Source: Enterococcus hirae ATCC 9790
GTDB taxonomy: Bacteria > Bacillota > Bacilli > Lactobacillales > Enterococcaceae
Assembly: GCF_000271405.2 (NCBI RefSeq)
Contig: NC_018081.1
Location: 2,398,911-2,462,910 of the forward strand
Length of the DNA stretch: 64,000 nucleotides
Reading direction: 5' to 3'
Both the position numbers and the translations under genes were made by a program. This document shows, in pieces, positions 51,828 through 61,219 of this stretch. Each line of letters opens with the position of its first letter. Within the stretch, counting starts at the first letter, position 1. Under the pieces are notes generated by a model that worked only from the letters and a program-made list of their open reading frames with translations, searched no databases and had not been told where the DNA came from.

Positions 51828-51975
51828 TTTCTCCTATTTTTTTTAGAAATTAATTGTTTGCGCTTATAGAGATTATTTTACCAAATCCTCTCAAAAAAAG
51901 TTTAGGACTACTTCTTGCGATTCACATCCATCAATCGCTATCCTTTACTTATTTCTTATACTTATCCATATAAAA

Positions 51976-52017
51976 AAAGCACCAAAGCTAGTTATTTCCA
52001 CTAACTTTGATACTTTC
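51976..52017 (-). terminator. Terminator of the peptide transporter gene
   Basis: Hairpin CCAAAGCTAGTTA...TAACTTTGATACTTT, shortly past the stop of the POT transporter. Confidence 0.65.
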
Positions 52018-52036
52018 TTTTATAACTTCATTTGGT

Positions 52037-53503
52037 TTAATGAATGGAACCCATCAATTTTTTGATTGGTTCTTTGATCATAAATAATACAACTGCTCCA
52101 ACGATTGCTACGACACCGACAATCCCGAAATAAGCAGATTCAGTACCTGGTGTATAGAAACGCGCGATTTGTGCATTGATCGCTTGTGAAGAAGCATCTG
52201 CCAAGAACCAGATAGCAATGGTTTGTGATTCAAAAGCTTTAGGTGCTAATTTTGTTGTCGCAGACAAGCCAACTGGTGATAAACATAATTCAGCGATTAC
52301 GACAATGAAGAAGCTGCCAATCAACCACATTGGACTTACTTTACTATCTGTGCCATAAAGCATGCCTGGTAACATCATTAATAAGAAAGATAACCCAGCA
52401 AATAATAATCCTAGTGAAAATTTCACTACGGTTGATGGTTGTCGTTTTCCTAATCTCGTCCACAATGTAACGAATACTGGTGTCAAGACGAAGATGAAAA
52501 TCGGATTCAATGATTGGTACCAACTAGCTGGAATATTCATACCGAACAATGTTGATTGTGTCCGTTCTTGTGCAAACAGAGCCAAGATGGAAGATCCTTG
52601 TTCTTGTAACGACCAGAAAATGATCGCTGCTAAAAATAATGGGATATACGCCCATACTTTTGGTTTTTCCTCTGCTGTAACATTTTTAGCTGTTAACATT
52701 TTAACAAAATAGTATAACGGTAAAAGAATACCTAAAACACTAATTGAATTGACAAAGAAATCAATGGTTAAATGTCCAGTGACTTGTGCGCCACCAAAGA
52801 TTGCTACAATCACAACTAAAGCAATGACTAAGTTACGAATGAATTTTTTACGCTCTGCTGCTGTTAATGGATTAGGAGCAACTGTTCCTATACCATCCAA
52901 CGTTTTACGTCCTTGGATCACGTATTGTAACAGTCCAAAGAACATTCCGATTGCAGCTAATGAGAAGCCAAGATGGTAGTTGTATTCCTGTCCGATCGTT
53001 CCTACGATGATCGGTGCTAGCATCGCACCTAAGTTGATCCCCATATAAAAAATAGAGAAGCCGGCATCTCGTCTTAAATCAGTTTTTGAATAAAGATGTC
53101 CAACCATTCCGGAAACATTTGGTTTCAAAAAGGCTGTCCCAAAGATAATCAAAGCCATTGAGACGAATAAAGTGGAAACACCAAATGGCAATGCTAAGAC
53201 GATATGCCCAAGCATAATAAATATTCCACCGAAGAAAACAGTTCTTTTTGCACCTAGTACCCGGTCTGAAACCCAACCACCGATGATACTAGACATATAA
53301 ATCAGTGAACCATAAATTGACATAATTGCTAATGCTGTTGCGGTAGGTAATCCAAGTCCACCGTTTGCTACAGTATCGTACATGTAGTAAAGCAACAGCG
53401 CACGCATACCATAATAACTAAATCGTTCCCACATCTCTGTGAAGAACAATGTTGACAACCCCTTCGGCTGACCGAAGAAGCCCTTGTCTTGTTGATTTTC
53501 CAT
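52037..53503 (-). CDS. dtpT: POT-family di/tripeptide transporter
   Basis: A 488-aa proton-coupled peptide symporter with about 14 membrane segments. The PTR2 signatures ERFSYYGMRALLLYYM near residue 26 and FSIFYMGINLGAMLAP near 148 are visible, with the ExxERFxYYG proton motif intact. ERFxYYG and the later SLQEQGSSILALFAQ are typical of lactic acid bacteria DtpT. Monocistronic. Confidence 0.94.
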   Translation of the reverse strand: MENQQDKGFFGQPKGLSTLFFTEMWERFSYYGMRALLLYYMYDTVANGGLGLPTATALAIMSIYGSLIYMSSIIGGWVSDRVLGAKRTVFFGGIFIMLGHIVLALPFGVSTLFVSMALIIFGTAFLKPNVSGMVGHLYSKTDLRRDAGFSIFYMGINLGAMLAPIIVGTIGQEYNYHLGFSLAAIGMFFGLLQYVIQGRKTLDGIGTVAPNPLTAAERKKFIRNLVIALVVIVAIFGGAQVTGHLTIDFFVNSISVLGILLPLYYFVKMLTAKNVTAEEKPKVWAYIPLFLAAIIFWSLQEQGSSILALFAQERTQSTLFGMNIPASWYQSLNPIFIFVLTPVFVTLWTRLGKRQPSTVVKFSLGLLFAGLSFLLMMLPGMLYGTDSKVSPMWLIGSFFIVVIAELCLSPVGLSATTKLAPKAFESQTIAIWFLADASSQAINAQIARFYTPGTESAYFGIVGVVAIVGAVVLFMIKEPIKKLMGSIH

Positions 53504-53792
53504 AATCCATACCCCAATTCTTTAAATTTTCAGAAAATACTATAAATATTCACTGAAAAATTTAACTAAAAAACTTATTTAAGAAATATATACTTATTTT
53601 CTATAAAAACGAATAAAATTTAATGGGAAAATGATAATAAAAAATAAACAGATATTTAATAATTATATATTGCTATTTTAAAATGATCGAGTTTTACTTA
53701 GTTTAACAACAATGGAAACGTTAACTAAAATAACCTCTATTATTTTAATATTCATTAAAAAATTTACTTATTTTTTGTGAGCATATTATTTC
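53504..53792. other. AT-rich divergent control region
   Basis: Very AT-rich DNA between the transporter and nitroreductase genes. No gene seen. Promoters of both genes must lie here; only the nitroreductase one is described separately. Confidence 0.4.
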
Positions 53793-53818
53793 ACTTACTT
53801 TTTGTAAGGTGATATACT
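53790..53818 (+). promoter_or_regulatory. HxlR-type operator and promoter of the nitroreductase gene
   Basis: Palindrome ACTTACTTTTTGTAAGGT (53793-53810) matches the site before the HxlR gene (ACTTACACTTTGTAAGT). A TATACT -10 is at 53813-53818, so the site fills the spacer and -35. Confidence 0.75.
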
Positions 53819-53867
53819 TCGTTTGTACTCATAAAATATGCAGATCGCAACTAAAGGAGATTTCACC

Positions 53868-54464
53868 ATGACAACATTTACAAAAACTTTGCAAAACCGT
53901 CGTTCTATCTATGATTTAGGACATAACGTAACACTATCAAATGAAGAATTAACAGCTTTGATCAAAGAAGCAATCAAAGAAAGTCCAACTGCATTTAATG
54001 CACAATCAACACGAGCAGTCATTCTTTTTGGAGATGCTCACGAAAAATTATGGGAAATGACCGAAGAAGCTCTTCGCCCATTGACACCTGCTGAAGCTTT
54101 TCCAAATACGCAAAATAAATTAGCGGGCTTCAAAAAATGCTATGGAACAGTCTTGTTCTTTAAAGATACAGATATCATCAAAAATCTCCAAGAACAATTT
54201 ACATTATATGCTGACAACTTCCCAGATTGGTCAGAACAATCAAATGGGATTGCTACAGCAAATACATGGGTAGCCTTAACAGAACAAGGTTTAGGAGCTA
54301 ACTTGCAACATTACAATCCAGTAATTGACGAAGCTGTCGCTAAAGAATGGAACATCCCATCTAATTGGAAACTACGTTCTCAATTAGTGTTTGGCTCACC
54401 AGAAACACCAGCTGGAGAAAAAGAATATATGAACGACGAAGATCGTTTCCGTGTATTTAACTAA
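53868..54464 (+). CDS. Nitroreductase family protein, YodC-like
   Basis: A 198-aa FMN-dependent oxidoreductase of the nitroreductase fold. The N-terminal LQNRRSIYDLG is the FMN-binding motif. Additional marks are SPTAFNAQSTRAVIL near residue 44 and GLGANLQHYNP near 148. Related enzymes (YodC, HBN1-like) reduce quinones or nitro compounds. The ATG at 53868 follows AAAGGAG. The operator suggests induction by electrophiles through the HxlR protein at 44.1 kb. Confidence 0.9.
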   Translation: MTTFTKTLQNRRSIYDLGHNVTLSNEELTALIKEAIKESPTAFNAQSTRAVILFGDAHEKLWEMTEEALRPLTPAEAFPNTQNKLAGFKKCYGTVLFFKDTDIIKNLQEQFTLYADNFPDWSEQSNGIATANTWVALTEQGLGANLQHYNPVIDEAVAKEWNIPSNWKLRSQLVFGSPETPAGEKEYMNDEDRFRVFN

Positions 54465-55019
54465 AACCTCTATGTAATAACCAACTTTTAGCCCAATACT
54501 TTAATGGTTGTGAATAGCGTGCTTTAACTTGAACAATAAGTGCACATTTTTAAAATAGCTTTTCAACTCCTTAAAAGTGTCTGCTTATGGTTTAATGTTC
54601 ACTCTGTGATACCATTTCTGTCTATATTAAACTACTAAAGATAAAGAGCTCGGGGCGAAGGTCGCCCTGAGCTCTTTATCAATTTTCTTTTATCCTACCT
54701 TTAACCAGAAGGACTTGTTACATTAATTACATAAAAATCTTAAAATAGTCTATTCATGTGTTCTATTAGACTTGCCTATTAATAAATTCTATCAAATTTC
54801 ACTAAAAAATTTAAAGATACCTTTAATGATCTTAAAAAATTAGATAATATGGAGACTGGGACAAAAGTTGTCTCAGTATCTTTTAGTATCTCTAAAACCA
54901 ATAAAATGAGTTTTTGTGTTTCTTGTCAATTTTCGGAAATTCCTTCTTATTTCTTGATACTAAACACTTTTGTCTCAACCTCTTCCTGATGGCTTTGTTA
55001 CGACTATCATCTTTTTCTA
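54465..55019. terminator. Intergenic region with two terminators
   Basis: A hairpin AAAGAGCTCGGGGCG...CGCCCTGAGCTCTTT (about 54645-54680) ends the nitroreductase gene. A GAGACTG-type hairpin at 54852-54881 belongs to mprF on the other strand. No gene was seen in the 555 bases. Confidence 0.7.
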
Positions 55020-57584
55020 TTATTTTGAATGAATTAATTTATAACAAGCATATAAGTTTTTCAACACCCAGGTTTTATTTTCGTAAACGAGATATTTTGC
55101 AGCCCACTGAGGCTTGTATTTTTCTTTGTATTTCCTTAACCCTTTGAATGAATACAAATACTGAGTATTATTATAGACGCTGTAAATAAACGTATTCTCT
55201 AAATTAATTGTGTTTTTATAAGTAGAAGAGAACGGAGCCATTCCTAAATTGAATTTTTGATAACCTTGTTCCTTAGCCCATAGGATGGAATATAAATAAA
55301 GAGCATCCATCATTGCCACTTCTTCACTGATAGACCAACGGATCAAGTCGACTGAAATGGTCTCATTAGTATAAGTTGGCATCATGGAAACAAAGCCAAC
55401 AATTTTTTGTTCTTGATTTCTTATAATACCAACTGCTGCACAATTTAAATATTCCTTCTCAAATCGTCCGACAGAAAAAGTCATCTCATTTTTTGACCTT
55501 AACCATTGATCAGATACTTCTTTCAATTCTGACAACAGTTCACGATCATGGGATAACTGTGATGTTGGTGAAAATTCCGAAGAAATTGAGCCCACGCTTT
55601 CTGATGACTCTGAAACAATTGTCGGTTCGATGATTTCAAACGTATACCCTAGTTTTTCCATTTGGTTTAATGTTGCTCTAAACCCTCTCTTCTTCTTCCC
55701 TGATAGTGAAAACTCAGATAAATCAATGACTGCTTCTTCTCCTAACTTGAAAAATTCGCAATTTAGATCATTATAAAAACTAAGGTACTGTGTGGAAGCT
55801 TGATAAAAAACAATTCGTTTGCCTAATTGATTCGCTTTAGACACCAAAGTTTTCAAAAAAGGAAAAATGGCTTCTTGTTTACCAACTGGATCACCTAAAA
55901 TAAAGAGATAATGGTTATTTTCTTGATAAATCACTGCAACATCTTCCCACCACGCAACTCGGTTTTCCTTTAAAAAACCTAAATGAGCTAAGTGATTTCC
56001 ACCATTTTGTTCTAAGAAATTTCGATATTCAGCATCATCTAATAACTTTAAATCAAGCTTTAATGATTTCCTTTTTCTTCTTCGGTGTATAACTGACCAA
56101 AGCCCAGAAAGTAAAAGCAATAATAGTGTCGTTCCACTCAGAATAAAGAATGATTGTCTAGGCAATATCGGAAAAATTTCAGTTAGACTATCAAATACAT
56201 AGAGACATGCTAAAGTCCAAATCAATTTTTCTAAAACACTTTGTTTGATGACTTCGACCTCTAACCATCTCCTATAAAATAGAGTATCTACAAATAATAC
56301 CGTTGTTAATAAGAGGGCTGTCAAACTTTGGTCTTCCCAAAAAAGATAAAACTGACAAAGTGCTAATAACATCAGTTTGAAACGCAACATTTCCCAAGTA
56401 TCGATCGCCCCTTTATAAATCCCTACAACATCTGTCAGTAATAAAATGCTCAGACATACGTAAATTGGCGCAATAAAAAAAGCCGACTTCATTCCCATAT
56501 ATGCATATTCAAAAAATAAAATGCATGAATCAAATAAAAATGTTAATGAACAAAATAGAAAAATGGCTGTGCTGAGCGTTCTTCCAATTTGCTTCATCTG
56601 TGCTTGCGTAATCGAAAATACTACTGTCGTAAATTCCTTCGTAAGAATCGAAAATTGATTATTGCTGATTTTTTGACTAATCAGCATTTGAACTTCACTC
56701 ACACTGAACAATAAACCAAACAATAGTGGAATGAAGTAATACGCTAAACGATACAGAATCAGCGCCATCAATACTGCTTCTTTATCTATCTGCAGCTCGT
56801 GTGTAGCGCCTAAAAGGAAAATGACATCAAACGCACCAAAACCACCTGGTACCATACTAATAATTCCAGCAATCGTTGCTAAAATAAAAATACTTTCCAT
56901 ATCAACGAATTGAACCTGCAAGTTAAGAAAACGAAACGCGACGTACATCACAATACCAGAAGTGAGATAATCAATCGTTGATACGATCGTGAATTGTAAA
57001 CCTAACCATCTCGCAGCTGGAAGTGGCGGTTTGATACTAATGTAGCCGATATATAGAGGCAACAAACAAGCACTGACAATTAAACCAATCTTGATCGTAT
57101 CATTTCCCTCTAATAAATGACTTTCTGGAAAAACATTTAGCAGCACCATTGCAGATAATACGCCCACACCAGAAATAGATGAGATCAATAATAGCGAAAT
57201 CGCTTTTTTTAGTTGGTTTACTCTGCTTTGGTCAATATAGTTTTTATAGAAATTATAACGTACGCTGGCACCAAAAATTCCACCAAATCCCAAAACTGCA
57301 TTGAATGAATTGGCAATCCAGCTGATTTTTAATAGTTTTATTTTAGAAATTTTCATCGTCTTCAATTTTCGGATTAATGCAAAGTCGTAGAGACAAAGAA
57401 TGAAAATGCCTAAAGCACCTACTAAAAACAAACTGAAAATTTTTAAGATAGATTCATTACTAATTGTTTGTAACACTTTGCTTAACCTAATGGTAGAAAG
57501 TTCACTATTTATTTTTAAAACAGAGATCGAAAAAATGAATAGTGAGAATATAATTTTGAAAAAATTGAGTTTCATCCTCTTCAT
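55020..57584 (-). CDS. mprF: MprF phosphatidylglycerol lysyltransferase and flippase
   Basis: Adds lysine (or another amino acid) from tRNA to phosphatidylglycerol and flips the product, lowering the negative surface charge and giving resistance to cationic peptides and daptomycin. 854 aa. About 14 membrane segments (to about residue 500), including the flippase glycine motif MVPGGFGAFDV near residue 250. The cytoplasmic synthase domain follows, with GAT-like folds, WWEDVAV, FYQASTQYL and FNLGMAPFSS. ATG 57584 follows AAAGGACT; the frame could begin at 57605 or 57629. Monocistronic. Confidence 0.94.
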   Translation of the reverse strand: MKRMKLNFFKIIFSLFIFSISVLKINSELSTIRLSKVLQTISNESILKIFSLFLVGALGIFILCLYDFALIRKLKTMKISKIKLLKISWIANSFNAVLGFGGIFGASVRYNFYKNYIDQSRVNQLKKAISLLLISSISGVGVLSAMVLLNVFPESHLLEGNDTIKIGLIVSACLLPLYIGYISIKPPLPAARWLGLQFTIVSTIDYLTSGIVMYVAFRFLNLQVQFVDMESIFILATIAGIISMVPGGFGAFDVIFLLGATHELQIDKEAVLMALILYRLAYYFIPLLFGLLFSVSEVQMLISQKISNNQFSILTKEFTTVVFSITQAQMKQIGRTLSTAIFLFCSLTFLFDSCILFFEYAYMGMKSAFFIAPIYVCLSILLLTDVVGIYKGAIDTWEMLRFKLMLLALCQFYLFWEDQSLTALLLTTVLFVDTLFYRRWLEVEVIKQSVLEKLIWTLACLYVFDSLTEIFPILPRQSFFILSGTTLLLLLLSGLWSVIHRRRKRKSLKLDLKLLDDAEYRNFLEQNGGNHLAHLGFLKENRVAWWEDVAVIYQENNHYLFILGDPVGKQEAIFPFLKTLVSKANQLGKRIVFYQASTQYLSFYNDLNCEFFKLGEEAVIDLSEFSLSGKKKRGFRATLNQMEKLGYTFEIIEPTIVSESSESVGSISSEFSPTSQLSHDRELLSELKEVSDQWLRSKNEMTFSVGRFEKEYLNCAAVGIIRNQEQKIVGFVSMMPTYTNETISVDLIRWSISEEVAMMDALYLYSILWAKEQGYQKFNLGMAPFSSTYKNTINLENTFIYSVYNNTQYLYSFKGLRKYKEKYKPQWAAKYLVYENKTWVLKNLYACYKLIHSK

Positions 57585-57763
57585 TAAAATTAAAAGTCCT
57601 TTCATTATAATAGAGCTAATATATATCAAATTAGTGAAACAATTTTTTTAATGTTATTATAAAAGTGATCGCAACGATTCAAAAATAAATAAACAAACTC
57701 TTTCTCATACGAAGAATCATTTTGAAATGCTGTGTAATCTAGCGTCTGCAAGGCAAAGAAAAA

Positions 57764-57795
57764 AGAGACCGAGCTAATACTTGCCTCAGTCTCTT
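57764..57795 (-). terminator. Terminator after the 162-aa membrane protein gene
   Basis: AGAGACCGAG...CTCAGTCTCT hairpin (GAGACTG type), about 80 bases past the stop of the gene at 57872. Confidence 0.65.
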
Positions 57796-57871
57796 ATTAT
57801 ATATGCGACTCCGAAATAGGTTCATCCCATATATCGCTCACTATCGTTCTTTGTTCTTATTCTAAAGTAAC

Positions 57872-58360
57872 TTACTCTTGATCAGAATCAATCATAATAT
57901 CAATTTCGGCATCATCATTTAAATGCTGTGCTAAAAAAGTGACCAACTCTTCCATTGATACAGAAAATTTCAGCATGGGTCCACGCCAACCATTACGAAA
58001 GAAATTCATTTTTATGATGGAAGATCCTTCCGGTTGATACAAAACGATTTTATTGATCTCAGAAAAAGGAACACCTTTTTTATCAAAGCTATTTAGAACA
58101 AGCCCATCTTCTGTTATACCACGACTATCTAGTAAAAAGCTGATGAAAATTAGCGCTGACAAGACCCCTTTAGCCAATTCATCTGCAGTTGGTTGACTAA
58201 TCAGCGTAAACCAAAGAACTAAGATTGCCAGAAAAGGCACGACTAAGTAAACCCAGCGATTTCTAACCGTTCGATAGACGATTTCTCGACGTACCAACCA
58301 TAAAAACAAACACATAACAAAGACAAATAAAAATAATAGTAAAGTAAATATACTAATCAT
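57872..58360 (-). CDS. Membrane protein of unknown function
   Basis: A 162-aa protein with three hydrophobic segments (about residues 2-22, 38-54 and 62-78) and a C-terminal soluble half resembling a small beta domain (FSEINKIVLYQPEGSSIIKMNFF). It ends in an acidic tail. The pattern resembles DUF5673-like or PH-like membrane-associated proteins, but I cannot assign a family. The ATG follows AAAAGAGGTG. Confidence 0.75.
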   Translation of the reverse strand: MISIFTLLLFLFVFVMCLFLWLVRREIVYRTVRNRWVYLVVPFLAILVLWFTLISQPTADELAKGVLSALIFISFLLDSRGITEDGLVLNSFDKKGVPFSEINKIVLYQPEGSSIIKMNFFRNGWRGPMLKFSVSMEELVTFLAQHLNDDAEIDIMIDSDQE

Positions 58361-58418
58361 CTAACTACACCTCTTTTCTCTTTCCAAATACTCGAAAAAG
58401 AAATAAAAATTACAAGCA

Positions 58419-58455
58419 AAAGGACATACAGTACCGATTTCGTTACTGTACGTCC
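58419..58455 (-). terminator. Terminator of the 65-aa protein gene
   Basis: GGACATACAGTA...TACTGTACGTCC hairpin just past the stop at 58470. Confidence 0.7.
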
Positions 58456-58469
58456 AAAATCATTTCTTC

Positions 58470-58667
58470 TTATTCAAATGTTTCGTATTTTGCAACAACC
58501 ATACTTGCTTTTTCTTCTAATAACTCTTGATCTTCCATTGCGCATTGAGCAACTTTGACTACGGCACAATTCGTCATTTTTGAAACAACTTCTCCGATAA
58601 CTGCTTTTGTAAACCCAATCGGTTTACATGAATATTGCTCTCCTAAATTAATCATTTCTTCCGTCAT
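58470..58667 (-). CDS. Small protein of unknown function
   Basis: A 65-aa soluble protein with three Cys residues (near 14, 34 and 42), slightly acidic, and no recognised domain. The ATG at 58667 follows AGGAGG by six bases. It is flanked by its own terminator, so it is likely expressed from its own promoter. Confidence 0.7.
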   Translation of the reverse strand: MTEEMINLGEQYSCKPIGFTKAVIGEVVSKMTNCAVVKVAQCAMEDQELLEEKASMVVAKYETFE

Positions 58668-59011
58668 CAAAATCCTCCTAAACTACCAAGCTCTTTTATA
58701 AGGTAACTGTTTTTTTCAAACAGTAATTGCTCTTTCAAATAAACATCATCTAAAAACATTTGTTATTTGACCTGCGATTTATTTCGACCTTACTGGCATT
58801 ATAGCGTACTGTTTTCGTTTTCACAATTAAAAACTATCAATAAATCGAAACATTTTTTTCAATTTAAAAAAATTATTCGGCTATTGATCCTGTGATTTTT
58901 CAGGACTTTTGTCTTCTTATTTTAAATTTGGAAAACAACATGTCAAATTTTTTATTTTATTTTAAAAAAAAGCATTATAATATGTAAATATCAGAAAAAA
59001 GGGGAATTATT
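58668..59011. other. Divergent AT-rich control region
   Basis: About 340 bases without a gene between the divergent 65-aa protein and C39 peptidase genes. No operator recognised. Confidence 0.4.
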
Positions 59012-59742
59012 ATGAAAAGATTCATTGGTAAAAAATATTATTCGTGGCAGTCCTATTATTCGTTATTTTTTCTGCCACCACTTATTTTCACCATTCACAC
59101 AATGTTGGAAAGGATACTGAAAAAGTAAGTAGTTATGCTAAAAAACAAGTTTTACTTGATGTCCCCTTGGAAAGCCAATTCACCGAGCCAGCGTTAGGAA
59201 ATGGCTGTGAAGTTACTTCACTGTCCATGCTGCTTTCTTATTATGGTTACGAGACTTCTAAAAATCAGTTAGCTCAACAATTGAATTACGTTCCTGTTTT
59301 TAATGCTGATGGTACACATGGCGATCCTAATGAAGGGTTTGTTGGGGACATCAGCGGTGGAGATTGGGCAATGGGCGTCTATGTCCCGCCTATCGCTTCG
59401 TTGGCACAGACAATCGTAAAAACAGATTATCATACTCTTCCAAAAACCGATGCAACAATCAATGACATTAAGAAAGCTTTACAACAAGGAAAGCCTGTGT
59501 GGGCCTCCGTTACTTTAGATTTCCAAGTGCCTACTGATACTGATTTCGTTACTTGGCAAACAAACAATGGGCAAGTAAAAGTGACACCATTAAACCATGC
59601 CTGTGTAGTTACTGGTTATGACAATGACAATATTTATGTAAATGATCCTTATGGAGAAAAAAATAGACCCGTAGCAATCAAAGATTTTGAGGCAATTTTC
59701 ACCTCAATGGGTGGTCAAATGTTGACTTTAGAGAAAAGCTAG
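59012..59742 (+). CDS. C39-like exported peptidase, frameshifted as sequenced
   Basis: A papain-like C39 family protein. The frame from 59044 starts inside the signal peptide. ATG 59012 behind AGGGGA followed by one additional base in the A-run 59030-59035 gives a 243-aa protein. It would begin MKRFIGKKILFVAVLLF, a good membrane anchor or signal. The catalytic Cys is in GNGCEVTSLSMLLSYYGY near residue 70, and the His/Asp pair is in NHACVVTGYD and YVNDPYG. Members process or degrade peptides outside the cell, but the target is unknown. Confidence 0.85.
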
Positions 59743-59800
59743 TATTTTTATAAAAAATACATTATACTCTAGCTAAATATGATGGAAAGGATTGAGGGAA

Positions 59801-60220
59801 ATGGAAAAAATTCATAAAAAAATAGATCCTAATGAAATTCCGATTATTTTCGTTCGTGATGTAAATGGTCATACACCAACCAAAGTTTCCGTCAAGGAAT
59901 GGACGGATCGCTATAGCCCAGTTTCACTCAATGAGTTACAGATCAAACTTTATCGTCAAGCATTAGCCTATTATTCTGAGAAAGATTATGCAAAAGCGAT
60001 TGATTTATTGAAATTTTTAATCTCACAAACAAACTATACACATTTTGAATACATCGAACGTTTGGCAACGATCTATCGAATCATCGATGCTCCACTAAAA
60101 GAATTTCAGTTACTTTCTAATACATTATCAATTGCCAATTTGATCCCACTTCCATCTGGTTTAATCAAGAAGTTAGAAAGACGAATGATCACTGTCAAAA
60201 AAATGCTGGATAAAGAGTAA
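59801..60220 (+). CDS. TPR-like protein of unknown function
   Basis: A 139-aa soluble protein. An N-terminal WTDRYSPVSL region precedes helices that look like two to three TPR-like repeats (LYRQALAYYSEKDYAKAIDL near residue 50, then ERLATIYRII). It starts 58 bases after the C39 gene and may share its transcript. The ATG at 59801 follows AAAGGATTGAGGGA. No partner can be named. Confidence 0.75.
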   Translation: MEKIHKKIDPNEIPIIFVRDVNGHTPTKVSVKEWTDRYSPVSLNELQIKLYRQALAYYSEKDYAKAIDLLKFLISQTNYTHFEYIERLATIYRIIDAPLKEFQLLSNTLSIANLIPLPSGLIKKLERRMITVKKMLDKE

Positions 60221-60224
60221 TCTC

Positions 60225-60252
60225 TTGCATTTTCTTTGTGTCGTGCTATGAT
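60225..60252 (+). promoter_or_regulatory. Promoter of tRNA-Gln
   Basis: TTGCAT (60225-60230), a 16-bp spacer and TATGAT (60247-60252), 14 bases before the tRNA. Confidence 0.7.
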
Positions 60253-60265
60253 CAAATTGTTTGAT

Positions 60266-60338
60266 TGGGATGTAGCCAAACTGGTAAGGCACTTGACTCT
60301 GAATCAAGCAATTGCAGGTTCGAACCCTACCATCCCAA
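60266..60338 (+). tRNA. tRNA-Gln (anticodon CTG)
   Basis: Complete cloverleaf: acceptor stem TGGGATG/CATCCCA, D-arm GCC...GGC, anticodon stem CTTGA/TCAAG with loop CTCTGAA giving CTG, and T-loop TTCGAAC. The T-stem GCAGG/CCTAC has one C-A mismatch. CCA is not encoded, so RNase Z processing and CCA addition are needed. It is a single tRNA with its own promoter and terminator. Confidence 0.92.
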
Positions 60339-60347
60339 TAAAAAAAA

Positions 60348-60380
60348 CAATCAGAAACTCAGTTTTCTGATTGGTTTTTT
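60348..60380 (+). terminator. Terminator of tRNA-Gln
   Basis: CAATCAGAAA...TTTCTGATTG hairpin followed by a T run. Confidence 0.8.
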
Positions 60381-60415
60381 TATATTCTCTTTAAGTTTAC
60401 ATAATAAAATTATAT

Positions 60416-60787
60416 TTATCCAATGATAGCTAATGCTTTTTTAGGTACTTCTTTTTTGTCAACTTCTTCATATGACTCGACGTGAGCGCCCTTATTAATG
60501 ATCTTTAAATAATGTCCTTCTTTTAAAATAGATAAACCTGTAAATTCAATCGTTCGTTCATGTCCCTTTTGATCGGCAGCTTTTTGGATATAAGTCGCTG
60601 TTCCATATGAATTGACTTCATCTGGTTTTTTCGTCTTGACGTATACCTCTCCTTTTGTTACCAACGGATTTAATTGGTCTACCACACCTGCCATCTCATC
60701 GTGGGAATTTTGCGTATAAAACTTCAAGCCCACTAATGCGACTCCTGCAAATAATACCGTTCCAATAACTACTTTTACTACTTTCAT
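60416..60787 (-). CDS. YxeA-family (DUF1093) protein
   Basis: A 123-aa exported protein with an N-terminal hydrophobic segment (about residues 5-22) and a YxeA-type OB-like beta domain (YVKTKKPDEVNSYGTATYIQ, HYLKIINKGAHVESYEEVD). Family members are common in Firmicutes, without a settled role. Uncleaved signal or anchor likely. The gene is transcribed alone. Confidence 0.82.
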   Translation of the reverse strand: MKVVKVVIGTVLFAGVALVGLKFYTQNSHDEMAGVVDQLNPLVTKGEVYVKTKKPDEVNSYGTATYIQKAADQKGHERTIEFTGLSILKEGHYLKIINKGAHVESYEEVDKKEVPKKALAIIG

Positions 60788-60919
60788 TTTTCTACCTCCT
60801 ATTTTTATTTCATTATATCCATAAAAATAAACGGCTTCATCCGCCTCTAGTTGGAGATTTTTCTCCTACTTTGGCACAAAAGCTTTTGCTCACCCTTGTT
60901 CTAAATAATGCTCAATATT

Positions 60920-60961
60920 AAAAAACGCTCAAAATGGCTAAAACCATTTCAAGCGTTTTTT
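60920..60961 (-). terminator. Terminator after the 62-aa protein gene
   Basis: AAAACGCTCAAAATGG...CCATTTCAAGCGTTTTTT hairpin about 50 bases downstream of the stop at 61013. Confidence 0.75.
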
Positions 60962-61012
60962 TAATAATAAAATCATGAGCAACAATTTTGCCATATGATT
61001 AATTTCTTGTAA

Positions 61013-61201
61013 TTAATACAGCCTAGTTGGATCATAATGATAAACTACATTCCCGTTCAATAATGCCTTACCTACGACATATTTACGATTCTTTAATTTT
61101 AGCCACGCTTCACGAAAAAGCATGACCTCTTCTCTTTTGACTTCAATTTTTTCAATTTTTCCGTCAATCAATTCTTGGATAAGTGCTTCGTATGGATTCA
61201 T
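61013..61201 (-). CDS. Small protein of unknown function (62 aa)
   Basis: A 62-aa soluble protein with mixed charge (ALIQELIDGKIEKIEVKREE) and a C-terminal short beta-like part (VGKALLNGNVVYHYDPTRLY). GGAGGAGAA precedes the ATG. It starts 18 bases after the 87-aa gene, so the two form an operon. No family recognised. Confidence 0.7.
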   Translation of the reverse strand: MNPYEALIQELIDGKIEKIEVKREEVMLFREAWLKLKNRKYVVGKALLNGNVVYHYDPTRLY

Positions 61202-61219
61202 TGTTCTCCTCCGTCACAA

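Noticed and set aside
54914..55147. 77-codon plus-strand frame after the nitroreductase gene
   Set aside because: It overlaps the end of mprF on the other strand and has no ribosome site.
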